Assembly: GCA_016744275.1 (NCBI GenBank)
Contig: JADGEP010000100.1
Coordinates: 1-10,883 of the forward strand
DNA from: Candidatus Krumholzibacteriia bacterium
Lineage (GTDB): Bacteria > Krumholzibacteriota > Krumholzibacteriia > LZORAL124-64-63
Length of the DNA: 10,883 bases
Direction: 5' to 3'
A model generated the notes under the pieces. It saw only the letters and a program-made list of their open reading frames with translations, did no database searches and was not told the origin of the DNA. Shown here piece by piece: positions 1 through 7,473 of this stretch (position 1 is the stretch's first letter; each line of letters begins with the position of its first letter). The position numbers were made by a program, and so were the translations under genes.

Positions 1-735
1 GCCTTTATCAGCTACCTGGCCCTCAAGGAATACCTGACGATCATTCCCACGCCCTTGCAGGACCGTCAGGTGTTGATGTGGGCCTACTTGCTGATTCCGC
101 TGCAGTTTGTATTCGCGAAAATCGGCGACTTCGAAATGTTCCTCGTGCTCATCCCCGTGTATGGGTTGGTCATCATCGCCATGAGCATGATTTTGGTCGG
201 CACCACGAAAAATTACATCGCGCGCATTGGCACCGTCTATTGGGGGCTGATGATGGCGGTGTTTTCGTTGTCGCATCTGGCTTGGTTGGTGGTCATGCCG
301 CGTGCGGGCGAGACCACGACCGGGGCTGGGTTGGTGCTCTACGTGGTGCTCTTGACCCAGTTCAATGATGTCAGTCAGTACATCTGGGGCAAGAGCCTGG
401 GCGGACCGAAAATCGTCCCCAGGGTGAGTCCCGGCAAAACCTGGGCCGGCTTCCTGGGGGGCATGGGCACCAGCGTGGTTCTGGCCGGGCTGTTGGGAAC
501 CTGGTTGACACCCTTGCCCTGGCACCTGGCCGCATTGTCGGGCCTGCTGGCGGCAGTGGCCGGATTTTTTGGCGACCTCAACATGTCGTGCGTCAAACGC
601 GACCTTTGCATCAAGGACACCGGCGCGATGTTGCCCGGGCATGGAGGCATCCTGGATCGGGTGGACAGCTTGACCCTGGCCGCCCCCTTGTTGTGCCATT
701 ACATCCGTTTCTTCTGCTATCTGGACGGTTCATGA
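1..735 (+). CDS. cdsA: Phosphatidate cytidylyltransferase (CdsA family), 5'-truncated
   Basis: The gene enters from the left edge in frame with base 1; 244 C-terminal residues are visible and the true start is outside the window. Enzymes of this family make CDP-diacylglycerol from phosphatidic acid and CTP in the inner membrane, the branch point for phosphatidylglycerol, cardiolipin and phosphatidylethanolamine. Seen directly: about six hydrophobic segments; a loop with NDVSQYIWGK followed by SPGKTW, typical of the family; and a complete C-terminal CdsA signature at bases 586-666 (S-x-V-K-R-x4-K-D, then PGHGG and DRVD), which holds the metal- and CTP-binding acidic residues. The stop overlaps the start of the acyltransferase behind it (ATGA), so the two are translationally coupled. 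The family call is firm. Whether this is the cell's main CdsA or a paralogue, as in E. coli ynbB-like clusters, cannot be told without the upstream gene. Confidence 0.93.
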   Translation, partial: AFISYLALKEYLTIIPTPLQDRQVLMWAYLLIPLQFVFAKIGDFEMFLVLIPVYGLVIIAMSMILVGTTKNYIARIGTVYWGLMMAVFSLSHLAWLVVMPRAGETTTGAGLVLYVVLLTQFNDVSQYIWGKSLGGPKIVPRVSPGKTWAGFLGGMGTSVVLAGLLGTWLTPLPWHLAALSGLLAAVAGFFGDLNMSCVKRDLCIKDTGAMLPGHGGILDRVDSLTLAAPLLCHYIRFFCYLDGS

Positions 736-1364
736 TGGACAGTTTGATGCGGAAACTGCTGTACTACCTGGTCGTCAAGCCCATGATCTTCATCGGCTTT
801 GGCGTGTGGGTGCGCGGACGCGAAAACTTTCCCACCGATGGCCCGGCCATCTTCTGCGTGAATCACAATTCCCACCTCGACCTGATGGTCACCCTGGCAA
901 TCGCCGGGCCGGTTCACTACCAGATCAGGCCGGTGGCCGCAGCCGAATATTTCTACGCCAACCCGTTCATGCGCTTCGTGAGCGATCACCTTTTGCGCAT
1001 CATTGCCATCGATCGCACTCAAAGTCCGTTGCAAGGTTTCCTGGATGGCTGCTCGGCGGAACTGGCCGCTGGCAACGTGGTGCTGGTCTTTCCCGAGGGT
1101 ACACGGGGCGAGCCGGAAGAAATGCAAAAACTCAAAGGCGGCATTGCACTCTTGGCAGAGCGCCATCCCGAAGTGCCAGTGATACCGATTTTTCTCTACG
1201 GCACCGGTCGCACTTTGCCGCGGGGATCCTGGATGCCGGTGCCGTTTCGCATTGATGCCTTTGTGGGAGAGGCCATTGTTCAGGATGGTGACCGCAACCA
1301 CTTCATGGCAACGGTTGCTGAATTTTTCGAAGAATCCTACGAGCAAGTGCATGGGAAGACCTAG
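732..1364 (+). CDS. 1-acylglycerol-3-phosphate acyltransferase-like protein (PlsC family)
   Basis: A 210-residue PlsC/LPLAT-family acyltransferase, expected to move an acyl chain from acyl-ACP or acyl-CoA to the sn-2 position of lysophosphatidic acid at the inner membrane, giving phosphatidic acid, the substrate of CdsA. Seen directly: an N-terminal hydrophobic stretch (residues 9-25), the catalytic HX4D motif at H45-D50 (NHNSHLD), the FPEGTRG glycerophosphate-binding motif at residues 120-126, then a KGG segment and a VIPIF strand, all in the family's usual order. An in-frame extension back to base 588 is open, but the ATG at 732 gives the normal family length and overlaps the cdsA stop by 4 bases; a second ATG follows at once at 735. 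Cotranscription with cdsA supports a role in phospholipid synthesis. Other lyso-lipid acceptors are possible, because this family is broad. Confidence 0.9.
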   Translation: MMDSLMRKLLYYLVVKPMIFIGFGVWVRGRENFPTDGPAIFCVNHNSHLDLMVTLAIAGPVHYQIRPVAAAEYFYANPFMRFVSDHLLRIIAIDRTQSPLQGFLDGCSAELAAGNVVLVFPEGTRGEPEEMQKLKGGIALLAERHPEVPVIPIFLYGTGRTLPRGSWMPVPFRIDAFVGEAIVQDGDRNHFMATVAEFFEESYEQVHGKT

Positions 1365-1481
1365 CCCTAAACCATCCCGATAGACATATAGGACGGTTAT
1401 ATAGTAACCTCATGCTGTTGCACGCTTGTTGATGACGGAACGACAACACCAAACGGAATCATTTGTGAAAGGCCTCCCGCA
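1365..1481. other. Intergenic gap between acyltransferase and ATP-grasp genes
   Basis: The gap is 117 bases and noticeably more AT-rich around 1381-1410. A TATAGT hexamer at 1400-1405 could be a -10 element, but I see no convincing -35 at the right distance. No hairpin followed by a T-run was seen, so neither a terminator nor a promoter is called. The ligase may be read from its own weak promoter here or by read-through from cdsA-plsC. Confidence 0.4.
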
Positions 1482-1484
1482 TTG
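1468..1484 (+). promoter_or_regulatory. Ribosome binding site and TTG start of the ATP-grasp gene
   Basis: AAAGG at 1468-1472 lies 9 bases before TTG at 1482-1484. Reading upstream in frame, no ATG, GTG or other TTG occurs before the stop at 1389-1391. TTG at 1482 is therefore the only ordinary start that keeps the first beta strand of the ATP-grasp N-domain. Confidence 0.6.
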
Positions 1485-2483
1485 CGCATCTGTTTGCTGA
1501 CGACGCAGGATCTTGACGCCGATCCATTCCCCAAAGACGACTGGCCCTGTGACCCGCGACCCTTCATGCCGGAGGCGGCGTGGCATGTGGCGAACCTGGA
1601 GTCCAAAGATTGCACGGCAGAGGTCGAGCGTTTGGTCGCCGAAGACTTCGATGTTTATTTCAATCTCTGTGACGGAGCCGCGGACCAGGACACCCCCGGC
1701 ATCGAAGTTGTGCAAACCCTGGAGCGATTGCAGGTGCCGTTTACGGGAGCGACATCCGGCTTTTACGAGCCGAGCCGTCAACAGATGAAAGACGCCTGCC
1801 GTGCTCAGGGAATCCGCACTCCGCGGCACATCCTGGCCCGCACGTTGGAAGATGTTGAACGGGCTGCCTGGACTTTGAAGTTTCCCCTATTTGTCAAGCA
1901 TTACAGCAGTTACGCGAGTGTCGACCTCAGTCGAGCTTCACGGGTGCAGACACCGGCAGGCCTCAGGCGCCAGGCCCGTAAGATCATGTCCAAACACGGT
2001 GCGGCGCTGATCGAAGAATACATCGCGGGTACGGAATGCACTGTATTGGTGGTCGAAAATCCATTCGATGCGCAACGCCCCAAAACGTTTTTGCCGATGC
2101 AGTACCGCTTCCCCGAAGGTGAAGATTTCAAACACGCCAAGTTGAAGTGGGTCGACTACGACGACCTCTGCTCCTTTCCGGTCACTGATCCTGTGCTCGA
2201 GGCAAAATTGCGCGACATCTCGGCGCGGTTTTTTGTGGCTTTAAATGGGGCCAGTTTTGGCCGGTGCGATATTCGCGTGGCCGAAGATGGCACGCCATAC
2301 ATGCTTGAGATCAATCCCAATTGCGGCGTGTTTTACCCGCCAACAGATCCCGGCAGCGCGGACTTGTGTCTGCTGCGGGATCCGGCAGGTCACGAAGGGT
2401 TCACGCGCATGTTGGTCACCGCTGCGCTGCGTCGGCACCATGATCTGTTGCTGGCCCAGGCGGGCATGGCGTCTTCACTATAA
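1482..2483 (+). CDS. ATP-grasp ligase related to D-alanine--D-alanine ligase
   Basis: A 333-residue cytoplasmic protein with the three-part layout of D-Ala-D-Ala ligases: an N-terminal alpha/beta domain beginning with the strand RICLLTT, a hinge with PFTGAT, and a C-terminal ATP-grasp fold. Visible ATP-grasp residues are K139 in FVKHYSSYAS (phosphate-contacting lysine), the adenine-side IEEYI segment near 178-181, and the magnesium ligands D263, E276 and N278 in RCDIRV and LEINPN. These enzymes couple ATP hydrolysis to carboxylate-amine bond formation through an acyl phosphate. The D-Ala-D-Ala-specific N-terminal features are altered: where Ddl has a HG-x-x-GEDG stretch, this has LCDGAADQDTPG, and YEPSRQQMK replaces the usual MDK. 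The substrate may therefore not be D-Ala, and a dedicated peptide or amino-acid ligase is a fair alternative. Translation starts at an unusual TTG. The membrane-protein gene follows after 14 bases. Confidence 0.82.
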   Translation: MRICLLTTQDLDADPFPKDDWPCDPRPFMPEAAWHVANLESKDCTAEVERLVAEDFDVYFNLCDGAADQDTPGIEVVQTLERLQVPFTGATSGFYEPSRQQMKDACRAQGIRTPRHILARTLEDVERAAWTLKFPLFVKHYSSYASVDLSRASRVQTPAGLRRQARKIMSKHGAALIEEYIAGTECTVLVVENPFDAQRPKTFLPMQYRFPEGEDFKHAKLKWVDYDDLCSFPVTDPVLEAKLRDISARFFVALNGASFGRCDIRVAEDGTPYMLEINPNCGVFYPPTDPGSADLCLLRDPAGHEGFTRMLVTAALRRHHDLLLAQAGMASSL

Positions 2484-2497
2484 CGGAAGTCAATCAC

Positions 2498-3343
2498 ATG
2501 ACCGAGAAGTCCATCGTTGATGCCCGCCGCCTGGATGCTGTCGAGATCCTGAAGTTTTCCTTCGTGGGCGTTTTCCAAAGAAGATATTGGGACCTGCTGA
2601 TTCCTTGCCTGCTCGCGTTAATTCCCATGCTGCTGTCCATGACTCCATTCCTGATGAACATGGACACTTTCATGGCCGAAACCTGGTCCGAAACGGATCC
2701 AGACGCCGTGCCGTACGATTTCTTGGGGACGTTTGTCCCGGCGTGGCTCTCGGCCTTCTTGGGGTCGGCGCTCACTTACTTCTTTCTCACGTTCTATCTC
2801 ATGCACCGCATGAAAGCGATCATTCTTGGGGAATACGAGTCGGTAAGAACCACTCTGGGTAAGGTGTTGGACGCCAAGCGCCTGTTCGTGGCCATCGGCT
2901 CGCTGATTGTTGGCAGCCTTGCCTATATGGCAGGCGCCATGATGTGCCTTTTGCCCGGACTTGCCGTCATCCCCACGCTGTACATGCTCTTCCCTTGCGC
3001 AGCCTTTGGTCCGGACGACGACACCTTCCCTCTGGCAACCGCGTTCAACAAGATGAAGGGCAATTACTCCCGCACTGTCGGCCTGATATTTGGCCTCATG
3101 GTTATCGGCCTGATCGTCAGCGTCGTCGTTTCAATTCCCATGATGTTTGGGCAGCAGGATATGCTGGCCAAGGTGAGCGAAAGCTCTGGCAGCGCCGAGA
3201 TGATGGCCGCGCAACAAGACATGATATTTGGCGCCCGCTACCTGATTCCCAATCTGTTGAAAGCGGTGGTCGACATTCACCTGATGTTGGTGGGTTTATT
3301 CGGCATGCTGGTGGTGTATCTGAATCCTGGAAAGGAGCAGTGA
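2498..3343 (+). CDS. Multi-pass inner-membrane protein of unknown function
   Basis: I do not recognise a specific family. The 281-residue product has a charged cytoplasmic-type N-terminus (about residues 1-30) and roughly five hydrophobic blocks: 36-56, 83-105, 128-165 (long, possibly two helices, with LLPGLAVIPTLYMLFPCAAFG), 188-211 and 250-275. A loop between the last two is rich in Ala, Met, Ser and Gln. The pattern of a helix, LPG, a tyrosine-rich helix and an acidic loop followed by an A-F-x-K-M helix resembles the broad group of membrane domains that includes DUF975 and the glycerophosphodiesterase membrane domain, but that is only a likeness of layout. A good ribosome site (GGAAG at 2485-2489) sits 8 bases before the ATG. 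The short gap to the ATP-grasp gene suggests one transcript, so a shared pathway is possible though unproven. No catalytic motif was seen. Confidence 0.75.
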   Translation: MTEKSIVDARRLDAVEILKFSFVGVFQRRYWDLLIPCLLALIPMLLSMTPFLMNMDTFMAETWSETDPDAVPYDFLGTFVPAWLSAFLGSALTYFFLTFYLMHRMKAIILGEYESVRTTLGKVLDAKRLFVAIGSLIVGSLAYMAGAMMCLLPGLAVIPTLYMLFPCAAFGPDDDTFPLATAFNKMKGNYSRTVGLIFGLMVIGLIVSVVVSIPMMFGQQDMLAKVSESSGSAEMMAAQQDMIFGARYLIPNLLKAVVDIHLMLVGLFGMLVVYLNPGKEQ

Positions 3344-3406
3344 AACCACCCTGGCGGTGCACATGTGCGAGTAACGGCCTGAAGAAAAGCACGAAAAACG
3401 CACCAA

Positions 3407-3436
3407 TTGACGCCTCTTTCCCCCAAGTGCTATTAT
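3407..3436 (+). promoter_or_regulatory. Candidate sigma70-type promoter for the TPR gene
   Basis: TTGACG at 3407-3412 (five of six to the -35 consensus) is separated by 18 bases from TATTAT at 3431-3436 (five of six to the -10 consensus), in a locally AT-rich patch. Transcription would start near 3443, giving a leader of about 40 bases to the ATG at 3485. It sits in the 141-base gap after the membrane-protein gene, so the TPR-nuclease pair probably forms its own unit. No start-site data are available, and this is a pattern match only. Confidence 0.6.
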
Positions 3437-3484
3437 ATTAGGTCTCCACCCCTTGTCACATTCATTGCCACCGGAGACCGACTC

Positions 3485-5776
3485 ATGAACCTGGTTCAGG
3501 AACTGCGCCAACGCCGCGTGCCCCAGATCGTCAGTGCCTATCTTGTTGCCGGCTGGGGAGCCATCCAATTCCTGGAATTTCTGGAAAGCCGGATGGCCGT
3601 CTCGCCCCATCTGGTCAATCTCATTGGACTGTCGCTCCTGCTGTTGCTGCCCACAGTGTTGACCATCGCGTGGATTCATGGGCGTCCGGGCCGTGATTCC
3701 TGGGGCCGCATTCCCAAGGTCGTCTTGCCTGCAAATCTGGTGGCCGTCGTTCTTCTGCTCGTCTTCATTTTTAACGGCCGAGACTTGGGCGCCGTCACCG
3801 AGACAATTGAAGTGCAGGACGAAAACGGGGAGATCACCGAACGAGTGGTTCCCAAGAACGAATACCGCCGCCGGGTCCTGATTTATTACGCCGAAAACAC
3901 GGGCGCACCCGAAGACGATTGGGCCCGGGAGACCATCGCCATGCTGCAGGCGATGGATGTCAGCCAGGATGTTTTTGTCGACGTTCGGGTGCCCGCCAGC
4001 ATGGCCACCACTTTTTCCAATGCCGATCTCGAAGGCGGACATGTCACCTCGACGGCCATGCAACGCAAGATCGCCCGCGAAGCGCACCGCTCGCACTTTC
4101 AAAGCAGCACCATCGAGCAGAATGGAAGCGGTTGGATATTCACGACAGTCCTGCATGAGAGCGAATCCGGCCGGGAAGCGGCCCGTCGCACTTTTGAAGC
4201 GGCCGATTTGTTCACACTGGCGGACATGGCCTCACGTCAGATTCGCGAGGACCTTGGCATCCCCGCTTCGCAACTGGAAAATAGCCAGGACCTGCCCGTT
4301 GCCGAAATGATGAGTACGGATATCGAAGCGGTGAAAGGGCACGTGGCCGGATTGGTCTCGGCCCTGCACGACAATGATTGGCCCGCTGCGGCGGTTCATT
4401 TGGACAATGCGGTGGCCCTGGACTCTGGCTTTGCCATTGCTCAGTTTCTGCGTTTTGCTGTCCACCAAACTCTTGGAGATCATGAGACCGCTTCGGCCGC
4501 GATCAAACTGGCCATGGAGAACCTCTATCGGTTGCCCGAACGTTCGGGCTTCATGATCAAGTACCAGTACTATTTCAGCGAGAAACAGGATCCAGACAAG
4601 GCCATGGCTGTGCTGCAAATGTGGAGCCAAATCTATCCGGATGATATCGAACCGTATTCCTATAAGGCCATGATCTACATGGTCAAGCAGGACCTGCCCA
4701 ACATGGTGGCTGCCTACGAGCGCGTTCTGGAGATTGACCCCTCACAGGTGCAATTCTACGAGCCCCTGGCGGACAGTTACGACCAGATGGGGAATTACGA
4801 TAAAGCGGAAGAGTACCTGCTCAAATATGTGGAGTTGTTTCCCACCGAGGCTGAGGGCTACGAAGACTTGTCCGACTTCTACAGTTCCAACGGCCACCTG
4901 GACCAGGCGCGGGCCATGTTGGAAAAAGCCGAATTGCTGGACCCGGAAAGCCTGGACCTGGCTTTGAGTTCGATTGATCTGGATATGAAGATGGGGTACT
5001 ACGAAAAGTCGGCACAAGCGCTGGAGAGTCTTCTGGACGGTGAAGAAAATCTGCGGAACCGGGCCCAGATTTACGGACGGCAGATTAATATGGCTCGCAT
5101 GAAGGGTCAGGCCAAGGCGCTGGCCCTGTTGGTCGATACTTACTACACGACGCTTACACAAATCCGCAATCCGCTGCAGGTTGACCTCATCATTGCCATG
5201 ATGTGGCCGGTGGTCAGCGAAGCGGGAAATCCCCCGTTGGCCGTTTCTCGCATTGAAGGCCTGGCCGCAAAAATTGGCGACCCCTACGGCAAGCTGACTG
5301 GTGTTGGCAAGGCCTGGGCACTGACGGAAATGGGGGAGATGGAAGACGCGCGCGTCGCCCTGACTGAAGCCGAGGAGATGGTCACCGCTTACAAATTCGA
5401 AACCTATCGATCCTCAATCGCCTTGGTCAAGGGCATGATGGCTGAGGCTGAAGGGGACATGGACGAGGCCGTTGCCCAATTCCGCATCGCGGTTGAGACA
5501 GCGGTGCAGGACGACCCCTTGTTCGATATCCGATTGGCCCGGGCTCTGCGTTTGCAGGGTGAGCCGAATGAAGCGCGTGAGCGGTTGGAGGCGGCCGTAC
5601 TCATCGAACCCGCTCGCCCGCGTGCGCATCTGGAGTTGGCCCTGATTGCCCACCAACAAGGGAAATCCGACAAGGCCCGTGAGCATTTGAAGATCGCCCA
5701 GGCGGCGTGGTCCAGTGCCGAACCGGAGTTTCTGCCGGCGCAGGAAGCCCAGACATTGGCTGCGAAACTGAAGTAG
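3485..5776 (+). CDS. Inner-membrane TPR protein without an output domain
   Basis: A 763-residue protein. Residues 1-100 hold three hydrophobic helices (about 13-33, 43-65, 78-97) preceded by ELRQRRVPQIVSAYLVAGW, which matches the membrane block common in TPR proteins that carry an adenylate-cyclase, Ser/Thr-kinase or CadC-type DNA-binding domain at the N-terminus. Here no such domain is present: the protein starts directly at the membrane block. Residues about 125-270 resemble the alpha/beta TolB-N-like region that usually follows, and from about 280 to the end are TPR-type helix pairs, clearest at about 395-510 (for example GNYDKAEEYLLKYVELFP) and 640-755. It likely acts as a membrane-anchored, periplasm-facing protein-binding scaffold. 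GGAGA at 3473-3477 is 7 bases from the ATG, which decides this start over an in-frame TTG at 3407 that lies within the promoter. Its partner is unknown. The nuclease gene follows immediately. Confidence 0.85.
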   Translation: MNLVQELRQRRVPQIVSAYLVAGWGAIQFLEFLESRMAVSPHLVNLIGLSLLLLLPTVLTIAWIHGRPGRDSWGRIPKVVLPANLVAVVLLLVFIFNGRDLGAVTETIEVQDENGEITERVVPKNEYRRRVLIYYAENTGAPEDDWARETIAMLQAMDVSQDVFVDVRVPASMATTFSNADLEGGHVTSTAMQRKIAREAHRSHFQSSTIEQNGSGWIFTTVLHESESGREAARRTFEAADLFTLADMASRQIREDLGIPASQLENSQDLPVAEMMSTDIEAVKGHVAGLVSALHDNDWPAAAVHLDNAVALDSGFAIAQFLRFAVHQTLGDHETASAAIKLAMENLYRLPERSGFMIKYQYYFSEKQDPDKAMAVLQMWSQIYPDDIEPYSYKAMIYMVKQDLPNMVAAYERVLEIDPSQVQFYEPLADSYDQMGNYDKAEEYLLKYVELFPTEAEGYEDLSDFYSSNGHLDQARAMLEKAELLDPESLDLALSSIDLDMKMGYYEKSAQALESLLDGEENLRNRAQIYGRQINMARMKGQAKALALLVDTYYTTLTQIRNPLQVDLIIAMMWPVVSEAGNPPLAVSRIEGLAAKIGDPYGKLTGVGKAWALTEMGEMEDARVALTEAEEMVTAYKFETYRSSIALVKGMMAEAEGDMDEAVAQFRIAVETAVQDDPLFDIRLARALRLQGEPNEARERLEAAVLIEPARPRAHLELALIAHQQGKSDKAREHLKIAQAAWSSAEPEFLPAQEAQTLAAKLK

Positions 5777-5808
5777 GCTTGAACAACGCTCAACCCAAAG
5801 ACGACCAC

Positions 5809-7467
5809 GTGCAAAAAACTCCCATACATCGCATTCAGGGGGCGGGCTTGTTCTCGCCCCTCAATGGCCAGGACGTCGCCACCAGCGGCGTCGTCACCGG
5901 CACCACGCGCAAGGGCTTCTTCATCCAGGATCCCGACGGAGACGTGAACGCAGCGGAATCCCAGGGTGTTTTTGTTCTGGAGCGCGGCAAGAAGCCGACC
6001 GTTGGTAGCTTGGTTGCGGTTCTCGGCTCGGTGGTCGATTACCAACCGGATGAAGATTCGCGCCCGACAACCCAGATTTTGGCGAAGGCCGTCCAGGAAC
6101 TGGAATTCTACGGGCCGGAGATCAAACCGGTCTGGTTGACGGCGGCGAATGTGCTGGGGAACGCGAAGGATCTCGCCGTATTCTTGAACAGCCTGGAGGG
6201 CATGCTGGTTGGCGTTGCCGCGGGCGCGACGTTCACGGCACCGAGCAATCCTTTTGGTGATTATGTGGTGGCACCTGCTGAAGCGGATCTGGTGCGCACG
6301 GGCCAGGGTGGCGTGCTGATCGATCCGGAAAGGCCTGAGCGCTGGTTGCCCGGTTTTCGGTTGCTCAACTACGACGAGGCGCCGACGGTGAATGTGGGAG
6401 CAGAGTTGTTAGAGGCGGTCATTGGTCCGCTCAATTTCCGCGTCGCCTCATTTCAGATCGCCGCCGCCAGTCCGGTGCGGGTGAAGCCCGCGAGAGTGAA
6501 AGCGCAGACGACCAATCTGAAAAGCGACCAATCGGGCGTCACGATATTGACCCTGAACGGGTTCAATCTCGATGCCCACCGCGAAGACCCTTCGCGGGTG
6601 AAAGATCCCCGCCGGGATGTGGACGACGATGTGGGCGATCAAAGGTTCAACGGTTTGGGAGGCGCCATCGCCCATGACGCCGCCGGTCCGGCCATCGTGG
6701 CGTTGCAGGAAATCCAGGACGACGACGGCGCCGAGCGCACCGAGGTTGTCGGAGCAGAGCGGACTTACGCCTTCCTGATCGCTGCGGTGCAAAGAGCAGG
6801 CGGCCCGAATTACGAATGGCTGGACATCCCACCCGAAGTTGAGGCCGATGGCGGTCAACCGGGCGGCAACATCCGCAACGCCTATCTCTACGACCCTCAA
6901 CGCGTGCAACACGTGGCTGGCACTCTGCAGCGGTTGGGCGCCGATTCACCGGCATTTGAAGGTTCGCGCAAGCCCTTGGCGGCGCGCTTCCGGATGGTTG
7001 ATGGCGGTGGAGAGTTGGAAGTCATCAACGTGCATCTGGCGTCGAAGCGGCACCAGAATGGCCTCTTTGCCCCTGAAGCCCCGGGCTTCGATTCCCGCGC
7101 GGCGCTGCGGGTGGAACAGGCGCGGGTGGTTGGCGAGCATCTGGCCCAACTGCGCGAGCAGGAAATCGACTACTACGTCACCGGAGATTTCAACGACTTC
7201 GAATTCAGCGCCACCCTGCGTGAGTTGACCGGCGACCACAGCACCAATCTGGTCTACACCGTTCCGGAGGCGTTGCGTTACGACTACAACCACCGCGGCG
7301 TATCCCAGGCCCTGATGCACGGCGTGGTGGCCAATCGGCAATTGGAAGGCCGGCGGGCCGATTACGAAATCCTGCACGCGAATGCCTTGTTGGGCTCGCG
7401 CCCCGGACGCACCGGCGAAAAAGCGAGCGACCACGCCTACGTGATCGCCCGCCTTGAAGTCCGCTGA
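5809..7467 (+). CDS. Endonuclease/exonuclease/phosphatase-family nuclease with N-terminal OB-like domain
   Basis: A 552-residue protein in two parts. Residues 1 to about 230 begin with IHRIQGAG, followed by GVVTG and KGFFIQDPDGD, which is the OB-fold-like domain found in YhcR/ExeM-type extracellular nucleases. Residues about 245-552 are an EEP (DNase I-like) domain with a full set of catalytic motifs: N250 in LNGFN, E301 in ALQEIQD, H409 in INVHLAS, D460 and N462 in GDFND, and D541-H542 in SDH. GGNIRNAYLYDP is also typical. These metal-dependent enzymes cut phosphodiester bonds in nucleic acids. Unlike most relatives, no signal peptide is visible. The GTG at 5809 is preferred; an in-frame TTG at 5779 and a GTG at 5707 are alternatives, the latter lying inside the TPR gene, and neither adds a signal peptide. 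Ribosome-site evidence is weak for all. It is probably cotranscribed with the TPR gene. Confidence 0.82.
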   Translation: MQKTPIHRIQGAGLFSPLNGQDVATSGVVTGTTRKGFFIQDPDGDVNAAESQGVFVLERGKKPTVGSLVAVLGSVVDYQPDEDSRPTTQILAKAVQELEFYGPEIKPVWLTAANVLGNAKDLAVFLNSLEGMLVGVAAGATFTAPSNPFGDYVVAPAEADLVRTGQGGVLIDPERPERWLPGFRLLNYDEAPTVNVGAELLEAVIGPLNFRVASFQIAAASPVRVKPARVKAQTTNLKSDQSGVTILTLNGFNLDAHREDPSRVKDPRRDVDDDVGDQRFNGLGGAIAHDAAGPAIVALQEIQDDDGAERTEVVGAERTYAFLIAAVQRAGGPNYEWLDIPPEVEADGGQPGGNIRNAYLYDPQRVQHVAGTLQRLGADSPAFEGSRKPLAARFRMVDGGGELEVINVHLASKRHQNGLFAPEAPGFDSRAALRVEQARVVGEHLAQLREQEIDYYVTGDFNDFEFSATLRELTGDHSTNLVYTVPEALRYDYNHRGVSQALMHGVVANRQLEGRRADYEILHANALLGSRPGRTGEKASDHAYVIARLEVR

Positions 7468-7473
7468 TAGAAA

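Noticed and set aside
588..731. Upstream in-frame extension of the acyltransferase
   Set aside because: It lies wholly within cdsA, encodes Arg/His-rich sequence, and the ATG at 732 gives normal family length with a classic 4-base overlap.
717..1352. 211-codon open frame on the - strand opposite the acyltransferase
   Set aside because: The + strand frame carries intact PlsC catalytic motifs; the antisense product is His-rich shadow sequence without a recognisable fold.
3359..3368. Ten-base palindrome GCACATGTGC after the membrane-protein gene
   Set aside because: Too short and without a loop or T-run; such palindromes are common by chance.
3407..3484. Longer start (TTG at 3407) for the TPR protein
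   Set aside because: The TTG is part of the likely -35 box, and the ATG at 3485 has a good ribosome site and begins the conserved membrane block.
3296..4156. 286-codon open frame on the - strand opposite the TPR gene start
   Set aside because: Composition is typical of an antisense shadow; it crosses a gene boundary and the promoter, and no motif was recognised.
5404..6045. 213-codon open frame on the - strand across the TPR-nuclease junction
   Set aside because: It spans two well-supported + strand genes and has no supporting motif.
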